Below are positions 25,713-34,318 of a DNA stretch of 60,226 nt, piece by piece. The position numbers and the translations under genes were made by a program. Every line of letters begins with the position of its first letter. The stretch's first letter is position 1. The stretch is from Candidatus Methanomethylophilaceae archaeon (GTDB taxonomy: Archaea > Thermoplasmatota > Thermoplasmata > Methanomassiliicoccales > Methanomethylophilaceae): positions 1 through 60,226 of the forward strand of contig CALUNK010000002.1 in the NCBI GenBank assembly GCA_944321985.1. The letters run 5' to 3'. Below the pieces are notes generated by a model. It did not search any database. It was not told where the DNA came from and saw only the letters and a list, made by a program, of their open reading frames with translations.

Positions 25713-26311
25713 AGGCCGATGCGGTTCCTGAAGCACTTGTTGCAGTAGTGGGTGTAGAGGGCGGTCCTGAGCTTGGGGCCCTCGACGTCGTCGATGCAAT
25801 CAATGTTCGAGGCGGAGAACGCGTCATCCCTCGTCAAGCATTTGGTGAGGTACTTAAAGGGATAGCTGATGACGTTGCGGCGTCCCCTGAACCTCGACTC
25901 CGAGACGACGCCCTCGAAGTCGATGAACCCGTTCTTCCAGTTCGGGTTGGCGTCAATCCCCGTGCTGTAGTCCCTCTCGCACAAGGCCCTGGACTCGGGG
26001 CTCTTGCCTATGCGGCGGAGTATGCTCTCGTCGACGGGGGCCCACTTCACGCCCCTCTTCCCATTGATCATCCTGACCTGCACCGGCTCGTCGAGGACGA
26101 GGATCATGTGCGGAGCCGGATAGCCGCTGGACTGGGCCTCCTTGCACAGCAGCTTCCCGTGGGGGCCGAAGATCCTAGGGAGGTTGGCGTCGAGGCGGTT
26201 GATCTCCCCGTACAGGTGATGCCTCTCGCGGGAGCCCGTGGACTTGATGGAGGCCCAAGCCTCATCCTGCGTGAATCTTTTGGGGTCGAACGTGACGGTG
26301 ACGAAGAACAT
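25670..26311 (-). CDS. Rolling-circle-type replication initiator (HUH-like), frameshifted
   Basis: 213 residues as read, about 255 if the frameshift is repaired. FVTVTFDP at residues 3-10 fits Rep motif 1, APHMILVLDEPV (about 66-77) fits the His-containing motif 2 although the second His is missing, and ISYPFKYLTK (about 148-157) gives the two tyrosines of motif 3 (YxxKY). YCNKCFRNRIGLS near residue 189 resembles the late W/R-rich block of archaeal plasmid Reps. It would nick plasmid or viral DNA to start replication. GGTGAACGAGG precedes the start. The lost His and the frameshift suggest decay of an integrated element next to tRNA-Tyr. Confidence 0.5.
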   Translation of the reverse strand: MFFVTVTFDPKRFTQDEAWASIKSTGSRERHHLYGEINRLDANLPRIFGPHGKLLCKEAQSSGYPAPHMILVLDEPVQVRMINGKRGVKWAPVDESILRRIGKSPESRALCERDYSTGIDANPNWKNGFIDFEGVVSESRFRGRRNVISYPFKYLTKCLTRDDAFSASNIDCIDDVEGPKLRTALYTHYCNKCFRNRIGLSPEEEGGRAGRER

Positions 26312-26317
26312 CCTCGT

Positions 26318-26578
26318 TCACCTGAGGGCGGGGTTGTCGGGATCCGGCCAGTCGAACACCTTGTCCGAAATCGCCCTGATCATCTCGTTGCGGCGGGAGG
26401 CCTTGTTCATGACGTAGGCCATGTTGCCCCTCTTCGGAACCGGGATGTAGATCATCTCCGCGGTCCTCATGTTGTAGAACTTGCTGAGCTCCTCCTTCCT
26501 CACCCATCTGATGAAGGACCTCTGCAGATGGCGGTCCTCAGACGGAACTCCCCCGACAGGAGGGAGTCGATCAGCCAT
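26318..26578 (-). CDS. Hypothetical protein upstream of the Rep-like gene
   Basis: 86 codons. The part after residue 17 (HLQRSFIRWVRKEELSKFYN, then IYIPVPKRGNMAYVM) looks like true coding sequence, while the first residues look like an out-of-frame reading of the overlapping frame at 26500-26682. The two frames together may be one gene of about 120 residues broken by a frameshift around 26525-26540. It ends seven bases before the Rep start, so it is in the same transcription unit. No family is recognised. Confidence 0.4.
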   Translation of the reverse strand: MADRLPPVGGVPSEDRHLQRSFIRWVRKEELSKFYNMRTAEMIYIPVPKRGNMAYVMNKASRRNEMIRAISDKVFDWPDPDNPALR

Positions 26579-26682
26579 CTGGGGTCGTACCAGTCGCCGG
26601 ACTCCGACGGCTCGTCACAGACAGGTTCGGGCGGTCCGAACTCCTCCAGTGTTGGCCTGCTGACGTAGCCGATGGAGGTCAT
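26500..26682 (-). CDS. Hypothetical N-terminal fragment, possible frameshifted partner
   Basis: 60 codons: GYVSRPTLEEFGPPEPVCDE followed by WYDPRWLIDSLLSGEFRLRT. The amino-acid pattern is convincing up to about residue 50, after which it overlaps the frame at 26318-26578. GGAGGTCTC gives a good ribosome site before the ATG, but both are buried in a perfect 12-bp hairpin (26669-26696). It is probably the 5' part of an accessory-element gene. No family is recognised. Confidence 0.35.
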   Translation of the reverse strand: MTSIGYVSRPTLEEFGPPEPVCDEPSESGDWYDPRWLIDSLLSGEFRLRTAICRGPSSDG

Positions 26683-26696
26683 GAGACCTCCATCGG
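26669..26696. repeat. Perfect 12-bp inverted repeat over a start codon
   Basis: CCGATGGAGGTC, loop ATGA, GACCTCCATCGG. On the minus strand the ribosome site GGAGG and the ATG of the frame ending at 26500 fall within the stem and loop. As RNA it would hide the start; as DNA it could be a cruciform such as a replication-nick or attachment site of the element. Confidence 0.55.
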
Positions 26697-26937
26697 ACGG
26701 CGTGTCCCGACCGGGATGCCGTCATGGGGGGAGGGCTGTTTGACATGAAGGAGGACGGGAATCTTCCGGACAGAATTTACCGGTTTGTGGACAGTCCCCC
26801 GACCCTTCTGACGGCGGGTGAGGGAGGGTGTCCGGAGACCTGTACGGAGGGGTGCATAATGTGCCCTCAGAAGTGGTACAAGTCAAACTTCCAAGAAAAA
26901 TTTTAACCGACGGTTCGCCGGATGATCTGGATAGGGG

Positions 26938-27051
26938 TGGTCCCCACTCCCTGATTTGAACAGGGGACCTGCTGATTTCAGCGGCTGTATCGGATTTTCT
27001 TCCGAAAACACTCTACAGTCAGCCGCTCTGGCCAGTCTGAGCTAAGTGGGG
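26938..27051 (-). tRNA. tRNA-Tyr (GUA) with intron, CCA encoded
   Basis: The acceptor stem CCCCACT pairs with AGTGGGG, the discriminator is A, and CCA is encoded. The D-arm GCTC/GAGC and T-arm CCCTG-TTCAAAT-CAGGG are canonical. The anticodon stem GCTGA/TCAGC encloses CUGUAG, giving anticodon GUA at 27014-27016. The C1-G72 pair is the archaeal tRNA-Tyr identity element. An intron of about 36 bases (roughly 26977-27012) follows the anticodon; CTGT and ACAG can form the central helix, but the bulges are not textbook, so the exact splice points are open. An AT-rich TATA lies at about 27075-27088. Confidence 0.92.
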
Positions 27052-27222
27052 ATTGAAAAATGGGATAGCGATGATTTATTTAAAATTAACCTAGGGTTCG
27101 TTCTCCGATTTCAGGATGTGGGCAGCCGCTCTGCTACCTGCTGGCGGAGGGTCGTTTCTGATCGGCCTCTAAAAATAACATTTAATTTACTATACAAGGG
27201 GTAATGTCTTCGAGGTATGCAG

Positions 27223-28125
27223 ATGATTCAGGGATTATATCTGGTGGACAGGAGGCACGAGAACGTCGATGAGGAGGTCAGGCTCTTCCGCCAGACCATG
27301 GGTGTCGACGTCAGACCGCTCAATTTCGAGGACGTGGTCCCGATCGTCGGTCCCGGGGACGAGGACGGAGTGCTTCTTACAAACGGAGAGAGGCTCCCAC
27401 GTCCGGACTTCGTGTTCACGAGGGCATTCAGGCTTTCAGAAACCGAGTCTTACCAACTGAAGGCGGTGCTGAGGATGATGGAGGGGATGGGGGTGCTTTG
27501 CATCAATCCCGCGGACTGCAAGGACATCACCTCCGACAAGCTGAGGACGTTCCAGATCGCCAGGAGGGTGATCCCTGAGATACCCATACCAAAAACCATG
27601 CTGATCGTTCCCGGAACGGAAGCCGGACAGGTTGCCGACTACATAGGCTATCCCGTGGTCCTCAAGGTCCTCCATGGAGAAGGAGGGGCCGGGGTGGTCC
27701 TGGTCGAATCGGAGGGTGAGCTCAAGAGGATGCTGTCGATGGTCTCGGCATGCAAACCAGGGGACCAGATCATAGCCCAGCAGGCGATCATGACGTCCAA
27801 GGGCAGGGACCTGCGCGTCATGGTCCTGGGTGACGGAGTCATGGGGTCACTCGTCAGGATAAACCCTGGGAACTTCACGTCAAACGTCCATCAGGGCGGA
27901 TACGCGGCGGCGTTCGACGCTCCTGAGAACATTAAGGAGGCCGCCGTCCGTCTTGCGAAGGCCATCGGCATCAAGATGGGCAGCGTGGACTTCCTGTTCG
28001 GCAAGAACGAGGGCGAGTTCTACCTGTGCGAGGCGAACTCGTCGATAGGGTTCAATTCCGTGCCGGGGGTCGATCAGAACCGCATGATGGAACTGGCGAC
28101 CGGCCTGCTGGGGGATTTGAGGTGA
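27223..28125 (+). CDS. RimK-like ATP-grasp ligase 1
   Basis: A 300-residue ATP-grasp enzyme of the RimK/LysX kind, which joins an acyl phosphate to an amine. The N-terminal domain ends in ESYQLKAVLRMMEGMGVLCI. The ATP-grasp core shows SDKLRTFQIARR, YPVVLKVLHGEGGAGVVLV (glycine-rich loop), IIAQQAIMTSKGRDLRVMVL, and the metal site GSVDFLFG to FYLCEANSSIGF. GAGGT six bases ahead supports the ATG at 27223. It is the first gene of an eight-gene operon and is paralogous to 29830-30762. The substrate is unknown; amino acid ligation to a carrier or peptide is the family norm. Confidence 0.82.
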   Translation: MIQGLYLVDRRHENVDEEVRLFRQTMGVDVRPLNFEDVVPIVGPGDEDGVLLTNGERLPRPDFVFTRAFRLSETESYQLKAVLRMMEGMGVLCINPADCKDITSDKLRTFQIARRVIPEIPIPKTMLIVPGTEAGQVADYIGYPVVLKVLHGEGGAGVVLVESEGELKRMLSMVSACKPGDQIIAQQAIMTSKGRDLRVMVLGDGVMGSLVRINPGNFTSNVHQGGYAAAFDAPENIKEAAVRLAKAIGIKMGSVDFLFGKNEGEFYLCEANSSIGFNSVPGVDQNRMMELATGLLGDLR

Positions 28126-29825
28126 GGCCATACCTGAAGGTGACGGGGGAACCGCGCGAGGCGGCAGCCTCCTGGGCTGCGATGTGTGCCGACTGCAGGG
28201 GCACCCAGGAAGCGACCCTCATGTCGATAGTGGAGGCAGCGGCGGATAGCGAATACGGGAGGGAACACGGTTTCCACGACATCCGCGATGTGGATGATTT
28301 CCGCAGGTCTGTGCCTGTCAACGATTACGCTGACTTCGAGGGCTACGTCGAACGCATGGCAGCCGGTGAACCCGATGTGCTGTTCGACGGTCCAACGGAG
28401 TACTTCATATCCACGTCCGGCACGACCGGGAAGTCCAAGCTGATCCCCGAGTCTGCGGCGGGAAGGGAGGCCAAGGAGGCCGTCAACAAGGTCAGGAACG
28501 CCGTCATGACGAGGGCGGTTTCAGGTGCGTTGTCCCGTTCTCCGGCAATCCTCGAGGCGCTGAGGTCCAAGGGCCTGGATCCGGTCACGGTGAAGCCGTC
28601 GGACCTGATAGGGGCCTTCCACTTCTACTCAGTGACCTCGGCAATAGCAGGCAGGAGGACCGAGGGAGGGATCGAGGTCGGATTCGCATCCGGGAAGACG
28701 TTCGACAGCTCCGAATACGGGGGGATGCTGGCATACCCCAAGGAGCTCATGGGTCTCGCCGATGGGGAGGCGACGATGTACCTCACGATGCTGTTCGCGC
28801 TGAGGTACGACGACATCGCCATAGTGACGTCCAACAACGCCGCCAGGCTCTATGCCAGGATCAGGTACGCCCAGGAGCACGCCGAGGACATCATAAACGA
28901 CATGCGTCACGGTACCGTACGGTCTGAGCTGAACCTTACAGACGAGGAGAGGCGTATGGCGGAGGGGTACATGACGCCGAATCCAGACCGGGCGGACAGG
29001 CTGCAGGAGATACTGGACTCTGGCAGGGAGAACTTCATCCCGCGTTTCTACTGGCCGTATCTGATGGCGGCAAGGTTCTGGCTGTCCGGATCGGTGGGGG
29101 TCAACGTACCACGCGTCAGGCCCCTCCTTCCCGAAGGCACCGTGTATTTCGACATAGGCTACGGGGCCAGCGAGGCCAAGATCAACATACCAGGGAGACC
29201 GGACGAGGGCAGCGGGACGCTGGCTACGTTCTCCGCATTCTACGAGTTCGTGCCGGTCGGAGGCGGGGACCCGCTCACGGCCGACATGTTGGAGGATGGT
29301 GGCCAGTACGAGCTTCTGGTCACAAACTACTCGGGGTTGTACCGTTACAACCTCAACGACATCGTGGCGGTTCGCGGATTCGACGGGGACACCCCCGTCA
29401 TAGAGTTCGTCACGAAGTCCAGGGAGATCCTGAACATAGCGCAGGAGAAGGTTCCGGCACCCGGGGTGCTGGACTGCGTAAACAAGATGGCGGACATGTA
29501 CGGGTTCTCCGTCCGTCAGGCCCAGGTCCGCGAGGATCCCGAATCACAGTCGTACGAGGTCTACGTGGAGCCCGAGTCGCCCATCGATGTTCCGGCGGGG
29601 GAGATGGCGGACGATCTCGACCGCATCCTGTCGGAGACGTTCGAGCTGTACGGGAGGAACCGCATGCTCGGGTCACTGAACAGGTTGAATGTGACAATCA
29701 TGAGGGACGGATGGCAGGAGAGCCTGTTCAGGGCACGTGAGGCCCAGGGCTCACCCAGGTCCCAGATAAAGCTGGATGCGAGGGCGATTGCGCCGCCCGA
29801 AGAGCGCTGGGTGCTTAGGAGATGA
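28122..29825 (+). CDS. GH3-family acyl-acid amide synthetase 1
   Basis: A 567-residue member of the GH3 branch of adenylate-forming enzymes, known in plants for joining amino acids to hormones. EYFISTSGTTGKSKLIPES is the ATP-binding P-loop-like motif. FDIGYGASEAKI matches the second ATP motif, and LVTNYSGLYRYNLNDIVAV is the highly conserved GH3 segment with the acid Asp. The start is a GTG at 28122 that overlaps the previous stop (GTGA), so expression is coupled to the ATP-grasp gene. It probably activates a carboxylic acid as its adenylate for amide formation within this operon's pathway. Confidence 0.85.
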   Translation: MRPYLKVTGEPREAAASWAAMCADCRGTQEATLMSIVEAAADSEYGREHGFHDIRDVDDFRRSVPVNDYADFEGYVERMAAGEPDVLFDGPTEYFISTSGTTGKSKLIPESAAGREAKEAVNKVRNAVMTRAVSGALSRSPAILEALRSKGLDPVTVKPSDLIGAFHFYSVTSAIAGRRTEGGIEVGFASGKTFDSSEYGGMLAYPKELMGLADGEATMYLTMLFALRYDDIAIVTSNNAARLYARIRYAQEHAEDIINDMRHGTVRSELNLTDEERRMAEGYMTPNPDRADRLQEILDSGRENFIPRFYWPYLMAARFWLSGSVGVNVPRVRPLLPEGTVYFDIGYGASEAKINIPGRPDEGSGTLATFSAFYEFVPVGGGDPLTADMLEDGGQYELLVTNYSGLYRYNLNDIVAVRGFDGDTPVIEFVTKSREILNIAQEKVPAPGVLDCVNKMADMYGFSVRQAQVREDPESQSYEVYVEPESPIDVPAGEMADDLDRILSETFELYGRNRMLGSLNRLNVTIMRDGWQESLFRAREAQGSPRSQIKLDARAIAPPEERWVLRR

Positions 29826-29829
29826 GACC

Positions 29830-30762
29830 ATGGGTAAACTGAAGGGTATGATGCTCATCGGCGATCACTCGGATTTCGAGAGGGAGTTCGCCGTGGCGAA
29901 GGGGCTTTTCACCGATGACTGGGTGGACATGAGCTACGTGTGCTTGGACGACGTGGAGGTCGTCGCAGTCGACTCGGTAGACGGCAAGGTCCGTGCTGCA
30001 GGCGAGACGTACGATCTTCCAGACTTCGTCTTGGTCATGACGGTCGAGGAGAGGTCGCAGTACCAGCTGAAGGCGGTGCTCCGTATGTTCGAGACCCTTG
30101 GTGTCGTGTGCGTGAACACGTACGACTCCATCGAGGCGGCGGGGGACAAGCTGTACTCGTTCCAGATCGCCAAGATGGCGGTTCCGGAGATCAGCATCCC
30201 GGACACGGTTCTGGTCACGGAGAGGACCGAGCCGGAGCGCCTGGCGGAGATGCTCGGTCTCCCCTTAGTGCTGAAGGTCATGCACGGGTTCCAGGGGCGC
30301 GGGGTCTGTCTGGTCAGGGACCTCCAGGAGCTGAAGTCGATGATAGGCATGCTCACGGCCGCCGAGTACGGGGACCAGGTGATAGCGCAGAAGGCGGTCA
30401 TGTCGTCCAAGGGCAGGGACCTGAGGGTCGTAGTGGCCGCAGGAGAGGTGGTGACGTCCTTCGTCAGGCACAACGAGAAGGATTTCAAGTCCAACCTGCA
30501 CCAGGGAGGCTCGATAGAACCGTTCTCCCTCCCCGAGGATCTGGCCGAGCGGTCCGTGAGGCTAGCCGAGGCCTTCGGTCTCAAGATGGGGAGCATAGAC
30601 TACCTGTTCGGTGAGAACGAGGGCGAATTCCTCCTGTGCGAGGTGAACTCCATCCCCGGGATATCGTATCTGTTCAGGGCACAGGCCCAGGGGGACGCGG
30701 CACTGGTGTCCAGGTTCATGGAGATGCCCAAGGCAATTCTGAGGAGGGAGGGGCTCCTATGA
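29830..30762 (+). CDS. RimK-like ATP-grasp ligase 2
   Basis: A 310-residue paralogue of the ligase at 27223. The same blocks are present: SQYQLKAVLRMFETLGVVCV, GDKLYSFQIAKMAVPEI, LPLVLKVMHGFQGRGVCLV, VIAQKAVMSSKGRDLRVVV, and GSIDYLFGENEGEFLLCEVN with the metal-binding Glu and Asn. The N-terminal preATP-grasp domain differs more, which suggests a different acceptor. It begins four bases after the GH3 stop. Two ligases in one operon imply at least two sequential amide bonds, or two alternative substrates. Confidence 0.82.
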   Translation: MGKLKGMMLIGDHSDFEREFAVAKGLFTDDWVDMSYVCLDDVEVVAVDSVDGKVRAAGETYDLPDFVLVMTVEERSQYQLKAVLRMFETLGVVCVNTYDSIEAAGDKLYSFQIAKMAVPEISIPDTVLVTERTEPERLAEMLGLPLVLKVMHGFQGRGVCLVRDLQELKSMIGMLTAAEYGDQVIAQKAVMSSKGRDLRVVVAAGEVVTSFVRHNEKDFKSNLHQGGSIEPFSLPEDLAERSVRLAEAFGLKMGSIDYLFGENEGEFLLCEVNSIPGISYLFRAQAQGDAALVSRFMEMPKAILRREGLL

Positions 30763-30786
30763 CATCCTCCGCGAGTCGGTGATGAA

Positions 30787-32514
30787 GTGAAGCTGTTTCT
30801 CAAGGACTACGTTCTCCCGTATTGGAAGCACATCCTGCTGCTGGCGATGTTCATCGTCCTGCAGGTGTTCCTGCAGATGCAGGTGCTCAACGAGACCCAC
30901 GCCGTCCTGAACTCCGGGGTGGCCGCCCAGGACATGGATTTCATCGCCGCCGCCGGGATCAAGATGCTGGCACTCACTCTGGTCTACGGATTGGCGATAG
31001 TCATCGTGTCGTATCTCAGTGCCTACCTCAGTGCCAGCGTCACCTGCGACGTCCGCAGGGACCTGTTCAAGCACATCATGTCCTTCTCGCAGAAGGACTT
31101 CTCGAGGTTCGGCGGCTCAACCCTGATGACCCGTCTGACCGCGGACACCACGCGCATCCAGATCTTTATGCTGAACGCGCTAAGGAACGCCCTACTCGTC
31201 CCAGTGGTGATCGTGGCAATCGTGATCGCGACAGCGATGATCAACGTCACCCTCTGTGCGATCCTGGTGGTCGCCTTCGCCGTGACAATAACATTCATGG
31301 TGGTCAGGAGTCGCCAGAGCATGCCGATGTTCAACGAGGTCCAGCAGGAGCTGGACACTCTCAACACCCTGGTCAAGGAGAAGGCCGAGGGCGCCCGCAC
31401 GATAAGGGCGTTCGGCAGGCAGAGGTATGAGACGGAGAGGTTCGCGGAGCTGAACGAGGAATACCGCATCGACTCCCAGAACGCTGCCCTGAAGATCTGC
31501 TACCTGACCCCGCTGGCTCTGATCATCATGAACCTGGCGGTTCTGCTGATCTACTACGTCGGATCGGTGGAGTTGCAGGAGCGCATCATAAGCATATCTG
31601 ACATGATCCTCTTCTTCCAGTACGTCACATACTTCATCAGCTGTCTCGCCATAGTTCCGTTCATAGTGACCACCCTTCCGAAGACGATCGTCTCCACAGC
31701 GAGGCTGGAGGAGGTCCTGTACTGCGAGCCATCGGTCACGAACGATCCAAAGGGCGTGATGCCGGAGGCGGAGGGCGATGCCGACATCGTCTTCGAGAAC
31801 GTGTCCTTCGGATACGAGGGCGCAGCCAAGGATGCAGTGTCCGATGTGACGGTGAGGATGGGACGCGGGAAGACGACCGCAATCATAGGCGCCACGGGCT
31901 CGGGCAAGAGCACACTGGTGCAGATGATCCCGAGGTTCTTCGACCCGAAGTCGGGCAGGGTGACCTTCCACGGGGCGGACCTCAGGGACCTGGATGTGGG
32001 CGATCTGAGGGACAGGGTCTCATACGCTAGCCAGAGGACGATGATCCTGGAGGACACCGTTTACGCGAATGTCTCGATGGGCTCGGGAGTCAGCCGTGAG
32101 CAGGCCGAGGAGGCCTGCAGGCTCACGATGTTCTCGGAGGCACTGGATGTGATGCCAGACGGCCTGGACACCGTCATGGCCCGCGGAGGGATGAACGTCT
32201 CCGGAGGACAGAAGCAGAGGCTCTCTCTGGCGCGGGCAATCTGCAAGGATGCGGACGTCTACGTCTTCGACGACTGCTTCTCAGCACTGGACGCCAAGAC
32301 GGAGAGGGCAGTGAGGGCGAACATCCGCGAGCGTCTCAAGGGGAAGACCGTCGTCATGGTCGCACAGAAGATCAACACCATCCGCGATGCCGACAGCATC
32401 GTGGTCATGGACAAGGGCCGGGTCGTGATGCAGGGCACCCACGACGAGCTCATGGAGTCGTGCCAGATCTACCGCGAGATATACGCGACGCAGTCGTACT
32501 CGGAGGGGGAGTGA
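30787..32514 (+). CDS. ABC exporter half, degenerate ATP site
   Basis: 575 residues: six membrane helices (about 1-310) and a nucleotide-binding domain. Walker A is GATGSGKST and the signature is NVSGGQKQRLSLARAI. Walker B ends YVFDDCFSALD, with Asp where the catalytic Glu is expected, and the switch reads VAQKINTI with Gln for His. Such losses mark the non-catalytic partner of heterodimeric exporters like BmrC or TM287. It starts with a GTG at 30787 preceded by GGTGAT. It pairs with the next gene, one base away, and presumably exports the product of the upstream ligases. Confidence 0.88.
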   Translation: MKLFLKDYVLPYWKHILLLAMFIVLQVFLQMQVLNETHAVLNSGVAAQDMDFIAAAGIKMLALTLVYGLAIVIVSYLSAYLSASVTCDVRRDLFKHIMSFSQKDFSRFGGSTLMTRLTADTTRIQIFMLNALRNALLVPVVIVAIVIATAMINVTLCAILVVAFAVTITFMVVRSRQSMPMFNEVQQELDTLNTLVKEKAEGARTIRAFGRQRYETERFAELNEEYRIDSQNAALKICYLTPLALIIMNLAVLLIYYVGSVELQERIISISDMILFFQYVTYFISCLAIVPFIVTTLPKTIVSTARLEEVLYCEPSVTNDPKGVMPEAEGDADIVFENVSFGYEGAAKDAVSDVTVRMGRGKTTAIIGATGSGKSTLVQMIPRFFDPKSGRVTFHGADLRDLDVGDLRDRVSYASQRTMILEDTVYANVSMGSGVSREQAEEACRLTMFSEALDVMPDGLDTVMARGGMNVSGGQKQRLSLARAICKDADVYVFDDCFSALDAKTERAVRANIRERLKGKTVVMVAQKINTIRDADSIVVMDKGRVVMQGTHDELMESCQIYREIYATQSYSEGE

Positions 32515-32515
32515 G

Positions 32516-34288
32516 ATGTCGGAGGAGAGATCTCGTTCGACATGGGCGGTCCTCAGGAGGCTCGGCGGCTACATCAGCAAGGACAAGTACCGCACGATCG
32601 CGTCGGTGGTCGCCCTCGTGGCCGGGAGCTTCGCGCTTGCGTTCGCACCCACTCTGGCGGGAGACGCCATAGACATGCTCACGGAGTACGTGTACTCGGG
32701 GTACCAGGGTCTGGACGCAGGGGCCTTCGTCGGTCTTCTGCTCGTCATCGCCGCGCTGTACGTGTTCGGCAACGGCGCCAACATGTTCTCCAGCAGGAAC
32801 ATGATCATCGTCTCCAGGAACGCGGCCCTGAAGATGAGGCGCAACCTCCACAACAAGCTCAACAGGGTGCCGATCAGCTACCTGGACACGCACTCCTCTG
32901 GGGACATATCGTCCCGTCTTACCAATGACCTGACGACGGCGGAGTCGCTCCTGGAGAGCGACCTCCTGAACCTCGTAGTGCAGATCCTGCTGATCGTCCT
33001 GATACTGATAATGATGCTGCTGGTCAATCCGCTGCTGGCGGTGATATACATCATCCTGATGCCGGTGTCGTTCCTCCTGATAAGGTTCATAACCTCCAAG
33101 ACGAAGCGCGGGTTCAAGCTCCAGCAGAGTACGGTCGGGGAGCTCAACGGGTACATGGGGGACATCCTGAGCAATCACACCCTCGTCAAGTCCTACAACA
33201 TGGAGGGGGTGTCGGAGGAGAGGTTCGAGGAGATCAACCGCAGGTTCCACAGGGCGTACGTGAAGTCCAAGTTCGCGTCCGGGTTCATCATGCCCATGAC
33301 CCTGATGGTCAACAACATCGGGTACATCTGTGTCTCCATATTCGGTGCGTACATGATAATAGACGGGAGCCTGACTCTCGGAGGGTTCACCGCCTTCCTT
33401 CTGTACGGGCAGATGCTCAGCAGCCCGTTGCAGTCGGCGTCCTCGTCCATGAACCAGGTGCAGTCCGGGTTCGCCGCGGTGGAGAGGCTGTTCGACATCC
33501 TCGACGCGGAAGAGGAGCCGGACGAGAGCGGCCTGGCCAGGCTGGACGTGTCCGGGGTCCGCGGCGAAGTGTCCTTCGACGACGTCACCTTCGGGTACAC
33601 GCCTGACAGGATGCTGTTCCAGCACGTGTCGTTCGATGTGGAGCCCGGGACGGTCACTGCGATCGTCGGCCCCTCGGGTGCGGGGAAGACCACGGTCATC
33701 AACCTGCTTATGAGGTTCTACGAGATCAACGGCGGGAAGATCCATGTCGATGGGGAGGACACCCGTGCCATCAATCGCGACGAGCTCAGGAGGGCGTTCG
33801 GGATGGTCCTGCAGGACTCGTGGGTCTTCGATGGGACGGTGGCCGACAACATAGCCTACGGCAAGGAGGGCGCGACCCGCGAGGACGTGGTCCGCGCCGC
33901 GGAGGCCGTCGGATGCGACTCGTTCATCGATGTCATGCCGGACGGGTACGACACATACATCAGCGAGGAGAATTCACAGCTCTCCGTGGGGGAGAAGCAG
34001 CTGCTGGTCCTGGCCAGGGCCGTGCTCGCGGACCCCAGGATTCTGATACTGGACGAGGCCACGTCCAACATGGACACCAGGACGGAGGCTCTGGTCACGC
34101 GCGCGATGGAGAGGATGATGGAAGGGAGGACGACGTTCATCATCGCCCACAGGCTCTTCACCATTCGCAACGCGGACAAAATCATCTTCATGAAGGACGG
34201 AGACATAAAGGAGGTCGGCTCTCACGAGGAGCTGATGGCCCTTGACGGACTCTATGCCGAGATGTACCGCAGCATGTCCTCGACTTGA
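32516..34288 (+). CDS. ABC exporter half, canonical ATP site
   Basis: 590 residues with six membrane helices and a complete nucleotide-binding domain: Walker A GPSGAGKTT, signature LSVGEKQLLVLARAV, Walker B ILILDEATSNMD with the catalytic Glu, and switch IIAHRLFTI. It is the catalytic partner of the preceding half-exporter. HSSGDISSRLTNDLTTAESL and the helix that follows are the usual type IV exporter coupling features. The STAS gene follows after 30 bases in the same orientation. Confidence 0.9.
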   Translation: MSEERSRSTWAVLRRLGGYISKDKYRTIASVVALVAGSFALAFAPTLAGDAIDMLTEYVYSGYQGLDAGAFVGLLLVIAALYVFGNGANMFSSRNMIIVSRNAALKMRRNLHNKLNRVPISYLDTHSSGDISSRLTNDLTTAESLLESDLLNLVVQILLIVLILIMMLLVNPLLAVIYIILMPVSFLLIRFITSKTKRGFKLQQSTVGELNGYMGDILSNHTLVKSYNMEGVSEERFEEINRRFHRAYVKSKFASGFIMPMTLMVNNIGYICVSIFGAYMIIDGSLTLGGFTAFLLYGQMLSSPLQSASSSMNQVQSGFAAVERLFDILDAEEEPDESGLARLDVSGVRGEVSFDDVTFGYTPDRMLFQHVSFDVEPGTVTAIVGPSGAGKTTVINLLMRFYEINGGKIHVDGEDTRAINRDELRRAFGMVLQDSWVFDGTVADNIAYGKEGATREDVVRAAEAVGCDSFIDVMPDGYDTYISEENSQLSVGEKQLLVLARAVLADPRILILDEATSNMDTRTEALVTRAMERMMEGRTTFIIAHRLFTIRNADKIIFMKDGDIKEVGSHEELMALDGLYAEMYRSMSST

Positions 34289-34318
34289 GATTAAACCGAT
34301 TTGGAAGGAGGGAAAACT

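Noticed and set aside
26724-26906. 60-codon plus-strand frame with several Cys next to tRNA-Tyr
   Set aside because: The Cys spacing (CPETCTEGCIMCP) is suggestive, but it starts without a ribosome site, has low-complexity parts, and no context supports it.
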